Assembly: GCA_030549335.1 (NCBI GenBank) | Contig: CM060187.1 | Span: forward strand, 59,354,203 to 59,418,202 | Length of the DNA stretch: 64,000 nt | Origin: Pontederia crassipes | Lineage: Eukaryota; Streptophyta; Magnoliopsida; Commelinales; Pontederiaceae | Reading direction: 5' to 3' | Part shown: positions 23,531 through 36,062 of the stretch, piece by piece | Numbering within the stretch: the first letter of the stretch is position 1 | How the letters are laid out: each line of letters begins with the position of its first letter | Position numbers and translations under genes: made by a program | The notes under the pieces: model-generated | The model's database searches: none | Seen by the model: the letters and a program-made list of their open reading frames with translations, nothing else | Told to the model about the DNA's origin: nothing

Positions 23531-25732
23531 AACGAAGAGATTTATGATCTACCTTCAAGTAACTCACTAATTAACTTCCCAGAGCTCCTAAAATTAGCTT
23601 TGTATTGCCTTTCTCATATTTCGCGTCCGAAATACGAATAACGAATCATAGATAAGACATGGCATACTTTGCATGACAGATACTTTCTTCTTTTTCCGTA
23701 CCAATATCTCAAAACACTATAAAAAACGGAGATATATCATATACAAATGGCTGGTTGGATGAAGGGATAAGCTTGTCCTCGGTCAGTAAGATCTCGAATC
23801 ATATATAAAATATTTTTGTTAAGATTCTCATCTATTAGACATATGAAACACAAATTAGTCAAATGATAATAAATTTAAATTTATATTATGATGGCAATCT
23901 CAAAATAATAGATATATGATATTGACAACAAATTAAATACTGGTGCGAACTGAATTAACCAATAATTCTCTGTATTTATGCTCTAAGCGACATTTTGTAA
24001 GCATGCCACAGTTGCAGTATTTGATGAAAGTATGGATGATAAACAACTTGGCTAATCATACTTTTTGTTTTAAAAAAAATTAAACAAATTATTGACAATG
24101 CTTTGAATCTAATCCGATTGTAACACTATATGGTTCCTTTTTTTTATTCATGCATCACAACAGAATTTTTTTATGGGATCTCATTGTCTGATCAATGAGC
24201 CTATGGGGGATAAGGGGATCCCTTGGGGGTGCAGGAGGTGGAGCCTCTAGGAGAAAACTTTTTGAAAGTATTTTGTATATGATGAAATTGATTTTATTTT
24301 TTTATCACGAGGTATGTGTCCTATTTTAAAGAATTAATTTAGAGTCCTAGTCGGTCAGTAATTTCTATTATATGTCAAAAATAAATGCTTACATAAACTC
24401 CTTAAGACTTCAAATAAAAAATAATCTAATCTTATAATCATCTTCTTTTTCTTCCATCTAATAAAATTTTGTGTCGTCTTAAATTTTTTGAATTTTCTCA
24501 CAGTACATAATTTTTCTAATGCAAAAATTCTAATTCGTCTAAGAGAATACCTACGCTAAATTATTAATGCAATGTGCTCGTCAAGTTTAAATAGAAAAAG
24601 AAAATATCGAAGGTTACATCCCCTTTCCTAATAAAGTTCTCACCACCTCCATCTCGATCTTGCAAGTAAGAAAATGCATATGACATAACAAAAACATGAA
24701 TGTAAATAAAGTCAACATGGACCTCTAGGAAATAAAGTGGTCGGTAAAGCAATGAACAAAATTTATATACAAATTAATTAATTAATTAATTGATTAATTA
24801 GGCATTGAAGTCAATACCGCAGCAGTCTGAAAGAATGTTTCATTTCACAGTCCACGAGACCGCGGGGGACTTCTTGGAACTTCCTCACATCATTCATTCA
24901 TTGCAGTCGCGCGTTGTTGCCGTTACTTTTTTTTTCCACTGTCAACTCGGTGTTAAAAAAGTATTGTCGATCGCGATGTTAAAAATTATGCGTATTAATT
25001 AATTATAAGTGAAAATTTTAATTTATTATCGAATTTGATTAATTTAATCTCATTTTGAGAAAAAAAATCTAACAATTTTCTTTTACATTAATAAAAAATT
25101 AAAATTTAAAATTTTACTTAAATAATAAAAAACTACTATTCACTTTATCCTAACTTTAGTGTTGTTCCGGCTAGAATGGATCTAAGACAGGTGATGCTAT
25201 ATCCTCCTAAATTAAGAGGATTAGCCTTCTAACTCACTCACAATGGCATTGCATGTAATTTTATCAACTTTATTGGGTAATTTAAGAATGTGAGTATTAA
25301 AAAAATTTTTAGGATAAACTTTTAGGAGGATTTAGCATTTTTGTTTAGGTTTTTATGTTTTCCGTTCAAAGATATTTTAGATGCATGAGCTCGAATATTC
25401 ACAGGACGTAAAAAAACATCGATTCAATTAAAAAATGAATTAATATTAATTTTAAAATTAAGTTATACCTCAATCATCATATTTTAACTTTTTTTATAAA
25501 ATTGATTACGATGTTATAATAATATGTGTCATTCACCTAGCTATTTGTAAATTGAGCAACATATTATTTTTAAAATAATAAATTATTATTAATGATTTGA
25601 ATTCAGTATATTTTTAAAAATATTAGCAATAATTTTCTAAAAAAATAATAAATATAAAATACATAAAATTATTTGACACATTACACAAAAAATATGTAAC
25701 ATGCCAAATTCGTTAGTAATATTTTTAGGGTA
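23531..25732. other. Intergenic AT-rich DNA
   Basis: No gene recognised. Contains the second dispersed-repeat copy (about 24180-24540) and a TTAA-rich run near 24773-24800. Confidence 0.5.
24180..24540. repeat. Dispersed repeat, copy 2 of 3
   Basis: This is the reverse complement of the repeat at 17011-17350. Shared blocks are CTTCCATCTAATAAAATTTTG, CATAATTTTTCTA and the GC-richer end around 24200-24245. It is in the same orientation as the copy at about 53130-53420. Confidence 0.65.
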
Positions 25733-26412
25733 TATTACATTAAAATTTGAGCTTTAATTTTATTTTCAAATTTAGTCCGAATTTTTATTTTTAACTTTGA
25801 GTTTGTTATGAAATCTAGTCTAAACTTCTATTTTTACGTAAAAAAGTATGAACTTTAATTTAAATCTCCAATCTAGTCTAGATCTTTCTTTAAAAAATTT
25901 TAAATTGATTATACATATAGTCTATTATTATATTTTTACTAAAAAATAATAATTTAACAATCATTCGTAGACAAGTTGTTAAAAAGATAAAAATGATAAA
26001 ATTTAAAATATGTTTTACAACTTTGATAATAAATTAGTTTAAATCATTATATTTTTACATCTTTACGATCTTATTTTATCGAATTACAAAATAAGTTCAA
26101 ATTTAAAATAATTTACTATCAAACTTATAAAAAGATATTTTTTTTATCTTCTCATATTTTACAATTTGTCTATATAATGATTATTTTTCAATAAAAATAT
26201 AATAACATGCTATATTTATAAGCAATTTATACTATTTTAAAATAAATATTTAAATAAGAATTGAGAATTAAATTGAAATTCATGATTTTTTACGTAAAAA
26301 TAAAAATTTAGATTAAATTTGAGAACAAACTCGTTCATGATTTTTTTACCTAAGCATAAAAAATTGAGCTACATTTGAAATAAAATTAAAATTCAAATAT
26401 TTTTATGTATTA
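25733..26412. mobile_element. Large AT-rich fold-back element
   Basis: The left arm (about 25733-25885) and the reverse complement of the right arm (about 26265-26412) share long blocks in the same order: TTTAATTTTATTT, CTTCTATTTTTACGTAAAAAA against TTTTTATTTTTACGTAAAAAA, and ATGAATTTCAATTTAA-type text. The core is also AT-rich and may continue the fold. No open frame. MITE-like, family unassigned. Confidence 0.65.
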
Positions 26413-28013
26413 TTATTATTATTATTATTATTATTGTACTTTATTAAGGTTATTATTATACTTAAAGATATCCATTTGTGCGCATGTACGTCTCCATTAT
26501 TGTGTAGTAGGAAAGCCTCTTTACTTTAGGTAATTTGATCGGCCTTGTGCCTAATTAGAATGGTCCATGGACATTTTAAAATTGTGCGCCGACGACATAT
26601 GACTCACGTGGACTTATGGAATCCACGAGTTCCACGAAAATATCCAAACGCCGTGTACGGTGGAGCACCAGACAAAATGATGCGTCCGGCGGCCAATATT
26701 ATGATCCAAAAGTGTCCCACCGTAGCGTTGCAAGCATTTGTGCCAAAAAAATCCCACAAACCTCCTTTTTTTCGGATTTTTACAACCATGCATATATAAT
26801 AATCAAATCAATTAAGTTATCGTGGACGATAAAATATTTAAAGTCATCTATCGATGGTGACGATGCCATCTAATTTCTAATTCAATATCTGAATTCGGAT
26901 CGTGAAATAAGGATGAAATGGTCAAACTTTATTTTTATTAACATCATCTTAAAAATAAAAAAATCACCATCGTAATCCATAAAATTTTAATATTTGTGTT
27001 CCATCCAAACAAAAAAATTATTCTCACTTTTTTCACCTTTTAATCATTTTTTTTATTTTTTATAATTTAGCCAAATATTATCATATTATTATATTTATAA
27101 AAATAATAAAAATAAATGTCATGTATTTATAATAAAATATTATATATTTAAGATTTATTTTTTTTAAAACTAAACATAAAGAAGAATAAGAATATAAGAA
27201 GAATATTTATATTCTTCAAAATAAATTTTATTATTCTCTTTACAGAATCAAACAACACCATAATGTTTTAATGTGGATAAATAAATAAGTTATTCACATT
27301 TTTCTGACAAAATGATAAAAAAATATATTAAGTTACCTTCTATGAAATTAAAGTTTCGCTTTATTCTATTAACATAGTTGCAATTCTACCATGTATTACT
27401 ATTTTAAGAAAATCATTTAAAAATCTTAAAGAATATGTTTGACGTTAGAAAAAAATTTAACATAACAGAAAATGACATTGGGATACCAGTTTTTTTTATT
27501 TTTAGCTCAGTTCTTAAACCATAATATAAAGGTTGAAAATGTGGTATGATAACTAGAAATTGGTTAACAAAAAGATTGAACAAAATTGAAAAGATTTTGG
27601 ATAACTGAAAAGATATAAGTGAATATTTTAATAGTTTAGGACTAGTTTGAAAATAGCTTATAATTCAAGATAGGTTGAAAAAAACGCTGAATTAATATCC
27701 AATAGTATGAACTATGAAGACATAGATATATTAAGTTTGACTATAATATATAGAGAAAGTCAATCACACAATACATGCGACGTTTCTTTGGGTTAGAGTT
27801 AGACGAAGCGAATCCGTATTATATAAATTATTAAATAGTACATATATGACATGTAGTTGCATTTTTTTAATACGAAGGTCAAAGGGATTCATATTTTGAG
27901 ATGTTTGAAATGAAATGTGAACCTTATTTTGCACGGAGGCCGTTGATTGTTGTATGTGAACCTTGTACAAATCATTGAAAGAGAACATAATATAGAATAA
28001 ATGAAAAGAAAAA
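26413..28013. other. Intergenic DNA, no gene recognised
   Basis: Begins with a short ATT run near 26408-26435. About 26545-26790 has more balanced composition and open frames on both strands, but no recognisable domain. The rest is AT-rich. Confidence 0.45.
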
Positions 28014-28196
28014 AATGATTGTGCTACGCATTTGAGTAGCACTATCATACTCTCTATTAATCACTGTTCATTTTCATGATGAATGATGAATAAAAAAAGT
28101 GTTCAATTAATCAAATCATCATTCATTCATCATGAATCCAATGATGATTAATAGGAGTATGATGGTGCTATCCCTTAAAAGAGGCAGCACAATCAT
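28014..28196. mobile_element. Small palindromic MITE (about 183 bp)
   Basis: The left end ATGATTGTGCTACGCATTTG continues with AGTAGCACTATCATACTC. It pairs with the right end, whose reverse complement reads ATGATTGTGCTGCCTCTTTT then GGGATAGCACCATCATACTC. Both arms then run into CTATTAATCA, and the centre contains further ATGAATGATGAA palindromic text, so nearly the whole unit folds on itself. Target duplication not resolved. Confidence 0.75.
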
Positions 28197-29210
28197 TAAA
28201 CTCATATATATAAATATAAATATAAATATATGGGATTAATTGGGTGTTAACCCCCTTAGGTGTAACCTCTAATCTAAGGGTCCAGACCAAATCGTATAGC
28301 GGTAATCAAATTGTCCGTGTTCACGCATCTGCCCTCTACAAGCACCATCGGCCAGGAACACCGCATGTGAACGACGGCCATGAGCGCCCTGTGGGAGCAT
28401 ACGATCGACGATCTCTCTCCTCTCTCCCTCTCTCGATGATCGACAATGGCAATTGGATGAAAGGGGCGAGAGAGGGGAGGACAAGATGTGTGATCAGAGA
28501 GGAGGACTCACAGGTGGGTTGCCGCGCTTGTAGGGGATCATTATCGATGGGTTGCGGTGCTCACAGGAGAGGTCAGCGGAGGTCAATCTGTCGTAGGGGA
28601 CTCGAGGACGCTCGCAGGACGACGATCAAAGGGGAGGATGACTATTAGAAGGTCGGTAGTGTTCACAGGATGGCGATTAAAGGAGGGGGACAATGCTCGC
28701 AAAGGGGAGGATGAGGGATGGCGATGGAGGAAGAAGCCACGCTTGCACAGTTGCACCTAACAATCAGTGTGTTTGACTCTTGTGCCTGAACCCAATCAAG
28801 GAGATCTAAGGGTTCTTTATGAAAAAAAGACATGACAACTAAAGCCAACTAAGATGAATTTTGCTCTATAATCTTATTGCTTATAGTGCCAATTGCATAA
28901 TACGTCAAAGGTATAAGTAGTCAGCAATACATGGATGAGGCGAAGTCGTTTTAAGACGGTGATGAGAAATAACTATGATGTAGAAATCAACAATATCATA
29001 GATCGATAATGGGCGGGGGGAGGCTGAAATATAATTAACAGTAGCAAGGGGGCATGTCACCAAGGGGAAAAAATGACTCAGTAAGAAAAGTATGAAACCT
29101 AGCTATGTAACAAGTTCCAAATGAAACAAAAGTGATGAAACGATATGACTATACCAAGTTGAATTGTTGAATACAATAATATTAAACTAAGGAGGCGAAA
29201 CAAGTTGTAA
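28197..29210. other. GC-rich island of unknown origin within AT-rich DNA
   Basis: About 28260-28760 is markedly GC-richer than its surroundings and contains recurring GGCGATTAAAGG / CTCACAGG-like phrases, with open frames on both strands but no recognisable domain. It could be the body of an unclassified transposon or the leader of a dead gene. Confidence 0.4.
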
Positions 29211-30092
29211 CATATCTCCAATGTTTATTAGAATCGGACCAGATTGAATATCGAAGTGGCCAAAATCTGATTGAACTAGATTGAACCAGAGAATCGACGA
29301 TCAGAACTGGTTTAATGCATTTTTATAAAAAACAATTTAAAATAGAAAAAATGGAAGGTAATTTTTTTTAAAAAAAAAGTTCAACTAAGGAAAGAAATCA
29401 TCATAGTTTTAAAAAAATAGAAAGAGAGAAATAAGTGTAGGAAGATAACAAATAAGAGAAAAATGGTAATTGAAGAAAAAGAATGATTAGTGGAGATGAT
29501 TAGGGGAGAAAATTTTGAAACTGTGAGTTGACTAACTAAAAACATAGAATATAAATTAAATAAACATAATGATTTAGGATAAAATATATTAATATGGCTA
29601 TCATTATAATTATATAATAATAATAGAGTAAGTATTAATATTTTTAAAATATAATAATTAATTAGAAAAATAATAAACTTGAAAAAAAAAGAAAGGAACA
29701 ATGATGTGAAAAATGAAAACAAAAAGGAATAAATATGGGGTAATAAATAATGAGAAAAGTAAATGAAAGTAAATCAAAGAAGAAAATTTTAAAACTGAAT
29801 TAGATTTTATACAACATAATAAAATATTATATAAATAATAGAAATATAATAATGTACTAATCATATAATTTTGGACAGTTTAAAATTATAGAATATAATA
29901 AATAAATTAAACTAATTACTAATAATAGTACTATGATATATTATATAATAATATATTAATTGTGATATATGTATATTCAGAATTAATATAAATAGTATTA
30001 TTTTAATAAAATATTGTTCAATCCTATTCAACCATGACCTGATAATGAATTTGGTCATATTGCGGTCTGATTTTGAAAACATTGCATATATC
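29211..30092. mobile_element. hAT-like non-autonomous DNA transposon (866 bp)
   Basis: The element spans 29219-30084. Its left end CAATGTTTATTAGAATCGGACC and the reverse complement of its right end, CAATGTTTTCAAAATCAGACC, are imperfect terminal inverted repeats. The flanks CATATCTC (29211-29218) and CATATATC (30085-30092) are an 8-bp target duplication with one mismatch, the size typical of hAT elements. The core is AT-rich with no transposase. It is related by its ends to the element at 62181-62770. Confidence 0.8.
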
Positions 30093-30457
30093 TAAACTAA
30101 CCACTATTTAGAGAGAAGAAATAAGTCAACTGAATAGAAGTTGATCATTCTAGACCCAATTGAACTACACAAGATTCAGTCATGTAGAGGAGGTTGAGAT
30201 AGATGACCCAAAAGTAGTGCTTATCAATAAAAAAAAAATCTTGGCAAAATGGAGATGAACAAGCACGAGGTTCCATCAATAAACCCATACAAAACAGAAC
30301 TTAACTCAAAGAAGAAAAAGAAATTGAGTATGTAAGAGTGAGTTTGACGGACATAACATAATGAACTTGTAAACATCTTTTTCTATCATTAGGATGAGGC
30401 AGAAGCTTGAGACTGAGTCATTGAGCAAACAGAAGTCCAAGTTACTCTTTAGGACTT

Positions 30458-30462
<5 letters not shown>

Positions 30463-30522
<60 letters not shown>
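30463..30522. repeat. (AT)n microsatellite
   Basis: A pure AT dinucleotide run of about 60 bases. Confidence 0.95.
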
Positions 30523-30524
<2 letters not shown>

Positions 30525-32564
30525 AACACCACCAATGAACCACTACTACATATAATAAGCATTTTGTTTAATTAATTATCACCATGTATGTTTCATTTTC
30601 CTTTTTTTATGACACAAATAAATTATCCTAGAACATTTGTAGTTTTGCATTTAACCCTTAGTTTCCATCTAATTCATAAGGTTTCATTCTTTGTAAGCAT
30701 GCAAACACTAAACACTGAAACTCATTTTACGCTAGCAGCGCCGTTCAACATTGTGTTTATGTATTGATTCATCACTTATCACATTATTTTCCACAGTTGT
30801 TTCTTATCTTTAAACAACCAGGTAGCAACAATCAAATATTGGCAACTAATTACTATCAATTTCATTTCGTTGTGATATCAAATAAACAAATATTCTTGAA
30901 CAACAATATTTAACTTCGGACAACATTATGAAAGTGGCAAGATGTTCCTTAATAATAGAGAACTCACTTATTACGTTCGAAAGAGTTCATTGTAACTTCA
31001 AAGATTGAATTAATGAATTGACAATCGAAACAAATTAATTGATAATTGAATTATTATTTATTTTCACTTGATGAAAAAATTATTTTGCGATGGACAATTG
31101 ATTTCGTCTTTATGATTGATGAATAAAATTATGACATTTATGCATGATCAATAAATTAAGAAATTGTTAATAGAATAGAATTGATAATTATTAAATTATA
31201 TTTTCACTAACTTATGGACAATCAATAATTTATTTAAGATAATTGATAATTGAATTGAATGATTATGGGAGTATGGGACATTAGTAATTGATGATATAAA
31301 TAATTATTACAATTGATCAATTGAAAGTTGATAATAGGTAATTGTTAATTATTCTAATAAGTCATAAATTGGTATGTCTAATTGATCATAGATTTTTTAT
31401 AGTATTGATATTGATATTAAAATATAGTTCATATAGTTATTATTATCGGTGACCCTATGTACTGAATTATTTTATTGGTGCTCCCGTATTTGAATTAATG
31501 CGAGATGAGACAATGACGATGGTGACACGACTATTAGCTTGTCTGACAAGAGACTTGTACATGCATGTAACATATGAATTGTATTAATAGCTTCCTCTTA
31601 TTGTAGAAATTATTGAAATTAAATCTTCCACTAATGTAAGTTAATGTATTGATTTGTCAAAATAAAGAAACAATTTAGATCATAGAATTGAATAGTATTA
31701 CTAAAAGTCTTCTAGACATGCGAATCTGAAAAACCTTACATGTAAGTTTAGAGACCACCAAAAATTGGAAAGATAATGTCATTGCTTTCTCCTTGTCACG
31801 GGTATGCACGTGGTAGATGTCCAACTCCGGCGATGTTGTGCGTCGTCCTGCTTCGTTCCCCCCTCTCTCCCCTTCCTTTCCTTCAAGTCCCTTTTTTCAT
31901 TACAAAAAATGCCCGATGGGCCTTTTGCACTTGAAAAAAAAGTTTGATCTTTTAATGGGCTATTATTAAGGTATAAATTGTATGAACAAAAATGATGTTA
32001 AATTATTCAATTTATAGACAAATAAAATATTGAAGCATAAGATAAACCTCTCAATTTGTTGATAAGAGATCTGATTCTCATTGATGAAAGTTATATTTTT
32101 TTTAATTTTATCTTTCGTTTCATTACATTAAATGACCCACTAGCCTCCTTGAAAAAAAAACACATACAAAATCATTAAAAAATTAAAAATATGCGCAAAT
32201 TATTTCTCTTAACCTCTTCTTAATTTTATTTTTTTATATTTATTCAAAATTCCAAGCTATAAATTTTATTCATGAAATCACTCTTGTTAAGTTTCATCCA
32301 AGATTTTCTAACTTAGCTTTTATTAATTCTATATATCGATTTTACACTTTCTTTATTATGATGTTACGTTATATAAATTGATATTTATCTAAATAATTTT
32401 ACCCTTGACCTCCGAACTAAAATTCTCCCATATTCTCAGAACTTTGTGATTTGATAATTTTTTTACAAAATTGTGCTTGGATGAAAGTTTCATCTAACGA
32501 GAACTTTTATAAAGTGATTTGATGTATATATTCTAACTAGATCCCACCACTTCCTTTAGTTGTT

Positions 32565-32730
32565 TGGATGAGTATTGGAACTTCCATGGATGGGCGTTGG
32601 AACTTGCTGATGTATCACTCAAGCATATTCCTCAAACTAAAATTTTGCAGCACTGGAACTTCCATGCATGACTGCTGGAACTTGTTGATGTATATAGTTT
32701 CACTCAACCAGATTTCTCGAACTAAAAATT
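32565..32730. repeat. Imperfect tandem duplication
   Basis: Two consecutive units of about 80 bases share TGGAACTTCCATG, then TGGAACTTG(C/T)TGATGTAT, then CTCAA and an ATTCCTCAAACTAAAA-like segment. Confidence 0.75.
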
Positions 32731-33539
32731 CGCATGAAGGCACATGATTATGCATCGAAGGTGGCAGTAGAGAAAGATAATTTTCGCACAAGCCGGTGAC
32801 ACCAAATCACTATTACAAGAATAGTTTCAAAAAGTTATGAGTATATTAGACTTTCCTTTCAGTTCTTCACACATTTCTTCTGCAGTGTCAAAACTAAAAT
32901 TACCAATGAAATATGAGTAGAGGAGTAGATCAACGTACCTTGCATTTGTCAGTCGTCCTTCTTGGTGCAGCTTCCCACACTCTCGGCGTAGGTGACCCAA
33001 ACCCTCGGTGCAAGCTAAATGAAGAGGGCAGCGAGTGGTGAAAGGGGAAAAGATACGGTGTGGGTTACAAGGGAGTTCAAGGTAGAAGATGAGAACTTGA
33101 TAAGTTCTCGCATCGGCCCGAACATTTTGCCGAGAACTTTCGCAAATTTTGATTATTGAATAGAACCGTCAACCAGAATTTCAGTTGGTGTTTTGGGAAA
33201 CTTCGCTCGGTTCTTGACGAAAACTCCCATTCAAACACTAACGAGAGGAGAGGGGAAGGCAAAAAATTAATAATATAATTTAAAATATATAATAATTATT
33301 TATTTTGACATTTTGTTAATTATGACTTTTTCATATTTAATCCAAAATAAGAAAGTTGCAAATTTTAGTGATGAAATTATTTTCTTAAGTTCCAACCAAA
33401 AGTTTGTTAACTCAATTATTTTTATTAATTATGAGTGTCAAATTTAATAGTAAGGAAATAAACATAAGAATAATATTTCGAAATTATTAAAATATGATAT
33501 AAAAGTAGTATTTTTTACTTGTACTGATTATGTTAGAAA

Positions 33540-33715
33540 GTAGTTTTGTAACAATAAGGAAGTAAGAAAATAATTATGATATTTCAGGATTACTGAAAAA
33601 AATAAATCTTACAGTATTAAGAATTTAAATGTCCACAAATAAAGTTAATAATTAATTTTTCAATATTATAACAATAATTTGAAGAAAAAAAAGTTAGGGT
33701 GAGAGTAATTCGTCA
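33540..33715 (+). repeat. Copy of the sequence upstream of CAF1 copy C
   Basis: AAGGAAGTAAGAAAATAATT, GATATTTCAGG, TTACTGAAAAA and GAAAGTTAGG-type blocks recur in the same order at about 51345-51520, upstream of the intact CAF1 gene. It is a direct duplicate with considerable divergence. It suggests that more than the coding part of that gene was duplicated in this region. Confidence 0.65.
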
Positions 33716-33984
33716 TTTAGCATCTGTTCGAAGCTAAATGTGTAATTCGTCAACCTATTATTCTTCTATCTGCATATCTGTTCCAGCAAAAATACATTGT
33801 TTAATAAGGAAAGTTGAGTTCCAAATGTTCGACTTAGATTCGAATTCGAGTTTTGGAATATCAAAAAATGTAAATATTATTCTTTCATCTTTTCGACTTT
33901 GGATTAATCGGACGTTAATAATTTCATCCATGAAAAACTTCTCGTAGACACGGATCAGCATAAAAGGACGACACAATTATGGAC

Positions 33985-34135
33985 AGTGTAAGAAATTATA
34001 TTGTTTCGAAAAAAATATGCAGGAGTACAAGAAATTATCGACAGTAATTTCCTAATGGACGACGCAATAATGCATCAAAAATTGGAAATGAGAACGTATT
34101 ATCAATTATTTAATAGTAAGTAATAGCCTCAATAT
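33985..34135 (-). repeat. Inverted copy of the sequence downstream of CAF1 copy C
   Basis: The reverse complement of this stretch (for example TCATTTCCAATTTTTGATGC, ATTATTGCGTCGTCCATTAG and GATAATTTCTTGTACTCCT) matches about 53480-53600. It lies downstream of the minus-strand CAF1 copy A, so it looks like the 3' flank of that copy, duplicated together with the gene. Confidence 0.75.
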
Positions 34136-34246
34136 CTGTTCGATTATGCGTCGGATAATTTTATTCGGCGCAATATGTTACAGATTTGTTGTCGTCTAGG
34201 AAAAACATTAAACGCAAATTTATTATTATTATTTGGCTATTCTGAA

Positions 34247-34690
34247 CTAAATCATGATCCGTCCCGACCCAACCTCATTTGGGTTGAGTCGGGTCGGACC
34301 CCTCCCAGCCGAGTCGGGTACTAGAAATTTCAATCCGAGTTGATCCGATCCAGATGATCCGATCTTTTATTATTTTTTAATTTTTTTACTTAAATTTTGT
34401 CCTATACTTGATTTGAAATGGAAAAAATTAAAATAAAATATTTTAATTATGAAAATAATGTTCAAATATTCAAAAAATGTACTTTATATTTTATAATAGT
34501 TATTAACTAATTTTTATATTAAAATAAATATAAAAAGTAAGACAAACAATTTAAAAAAAGAAAAAGAAAAAGGTGACCCGTTCACCCGATCCGACCCGGT
34601 CGAGTTGTGTCGAATTTCTTACCCTTAGGAGCCAACCCAACCAATTTTGATCAGGTTAAGTTGGATTTATATATGAACACCCCTAACAAA
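34247..34690. mobile_element. ACCCGACC / GGGTCGG-ended repeat element
   Basis: GC-rich ends (GTCCCGACCCAACC on the left; CCGATCCGACCCGGTCGAG and then GAACACCCCTAA on the right) surround an AT core, as in about 23096-23523 and 61660-62105. It sits between CAF1 copy A and that copy's duplicated 3' flank, so it inserted after the duplication. Confidence 0.55.
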
Positions 34691-36062
34691 ATATATGCTT
34701 AACCCCGTTATGATATACTATTTTCATGTGCCAAAAAAATCAGTAGCATAATTATGTAAATATAAATAAATATTTCTTGATCAAGCTTTGATCTTTCCAA
34801 CGAGGTCGCACAACACATCACTAATCGCTAATTTTGAATCTTTATTTTTTTAAAAAAAAATGTGGACAAAATATATGCCTCCTCTTAATAAAGAGCATAT
34901 CATTATTTGCTACTTATGACACCCTCCAGATGGCCTCTATAACACAACTCCGGATGGAGTGCCTCATTGTTTGAAACACCGGTCCGACCAACGGGATCTC
35001 ATGGCCGGCTTGATGCGAGGGCCTTCTCTCGCGACCCCCATCGATTCCGACATCCTCTCCAGTCCGAACTCTCCGCTGCGTAGGCCTTCGCAGAGTCTGG
35101 CGATGTATTTGACGTCGAAGATCAAGAAACTGGCCACTTTCACACGGCAATGGCCTCCCACCGGTCATGAGCTTCACAGTGTAGGACACGTCATACAAGC
35201 CGTGGAAGGTGACCCACTTCATCGGCCCACGACTTTCGCCGCCGAACAATTTCCGGTTGTAGAGCGCCGTCAAGGACCAATTCATCGGGATGCCGTCCGA
35301 CAAGTTCCTAGTGGAGACATGTCCCGTTCTTCTGGAGAAAATCGATCGCCTCCTGCGAGTATAAGCTCGTCTCCGGGTTGAAGACGGAGAAGTTAAACTG
35401 TCAGCTCGCGCATGGGCTTGGCGTCCTCCCTTGCTCGTCGAACATGGTGATCCCGAGTTGATTCATCTTCAGGTCGTGTTGGACCTTACGCCCAAATGGG
35501 CCTTTGGCCCACACGAAGTTATGTAAAACTGCACTAAGCAGTTTGATTAACTACTAAAGAAGTTTATGTAACTTCTTATTGGGCTGCTATATACAGACAT
35601 GTAGAAGCCTGTTGTAGGATTGGTAGTACGACTGTCCACAGCCTCCGAGCAGTCCGACAAACTCCGTCGCAAGCCTGCTGAATTCCGACGACGTCGAAAG
35701 GTATATGAATTGTGAACATGTGGCTTCTTTCCGTACGTGATCGAAGTCCCCACAGCTAGTTCGAAACAACGTAAAAAAGCCTTCGGTGATCCGTCTTCCG
35801 CTGCAAGATATTCCGATAATACCCCTGTTTATTTATTACCAATTCCTTCAATTGGTATCAGAGTCGAAATGGCTTTTCTCGTTTATTTTTTGGACTGCGT
35901 AATTTTTTGCGCCTTCAGTTATAGGACCATAACCGAAGAACGAAACATTTTTCGTTGTCATTTTTCGTACAAATTCACCTTGAATTATTGTACACTCATT
36001 TTAATTATTTTTCCAAATTTCAAAAAAAACGTCACTGTTCAGAAATTAAAAAAAATGTTGCA

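Larger units (their letters stand above)
30093..33539. other. Intergenic AT-rich DNA
   Basis: No gene recognised. Contains an (AT)n run at 30463-30522, a long stretch (about 31000-31370) built loosely from AATTGATAATTGA-like phrases, and an imperfect tandem duplication near 32565-32730. About 32940-33260 is a GC-richer patch with no recognisable product. Confidence 0.5.
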
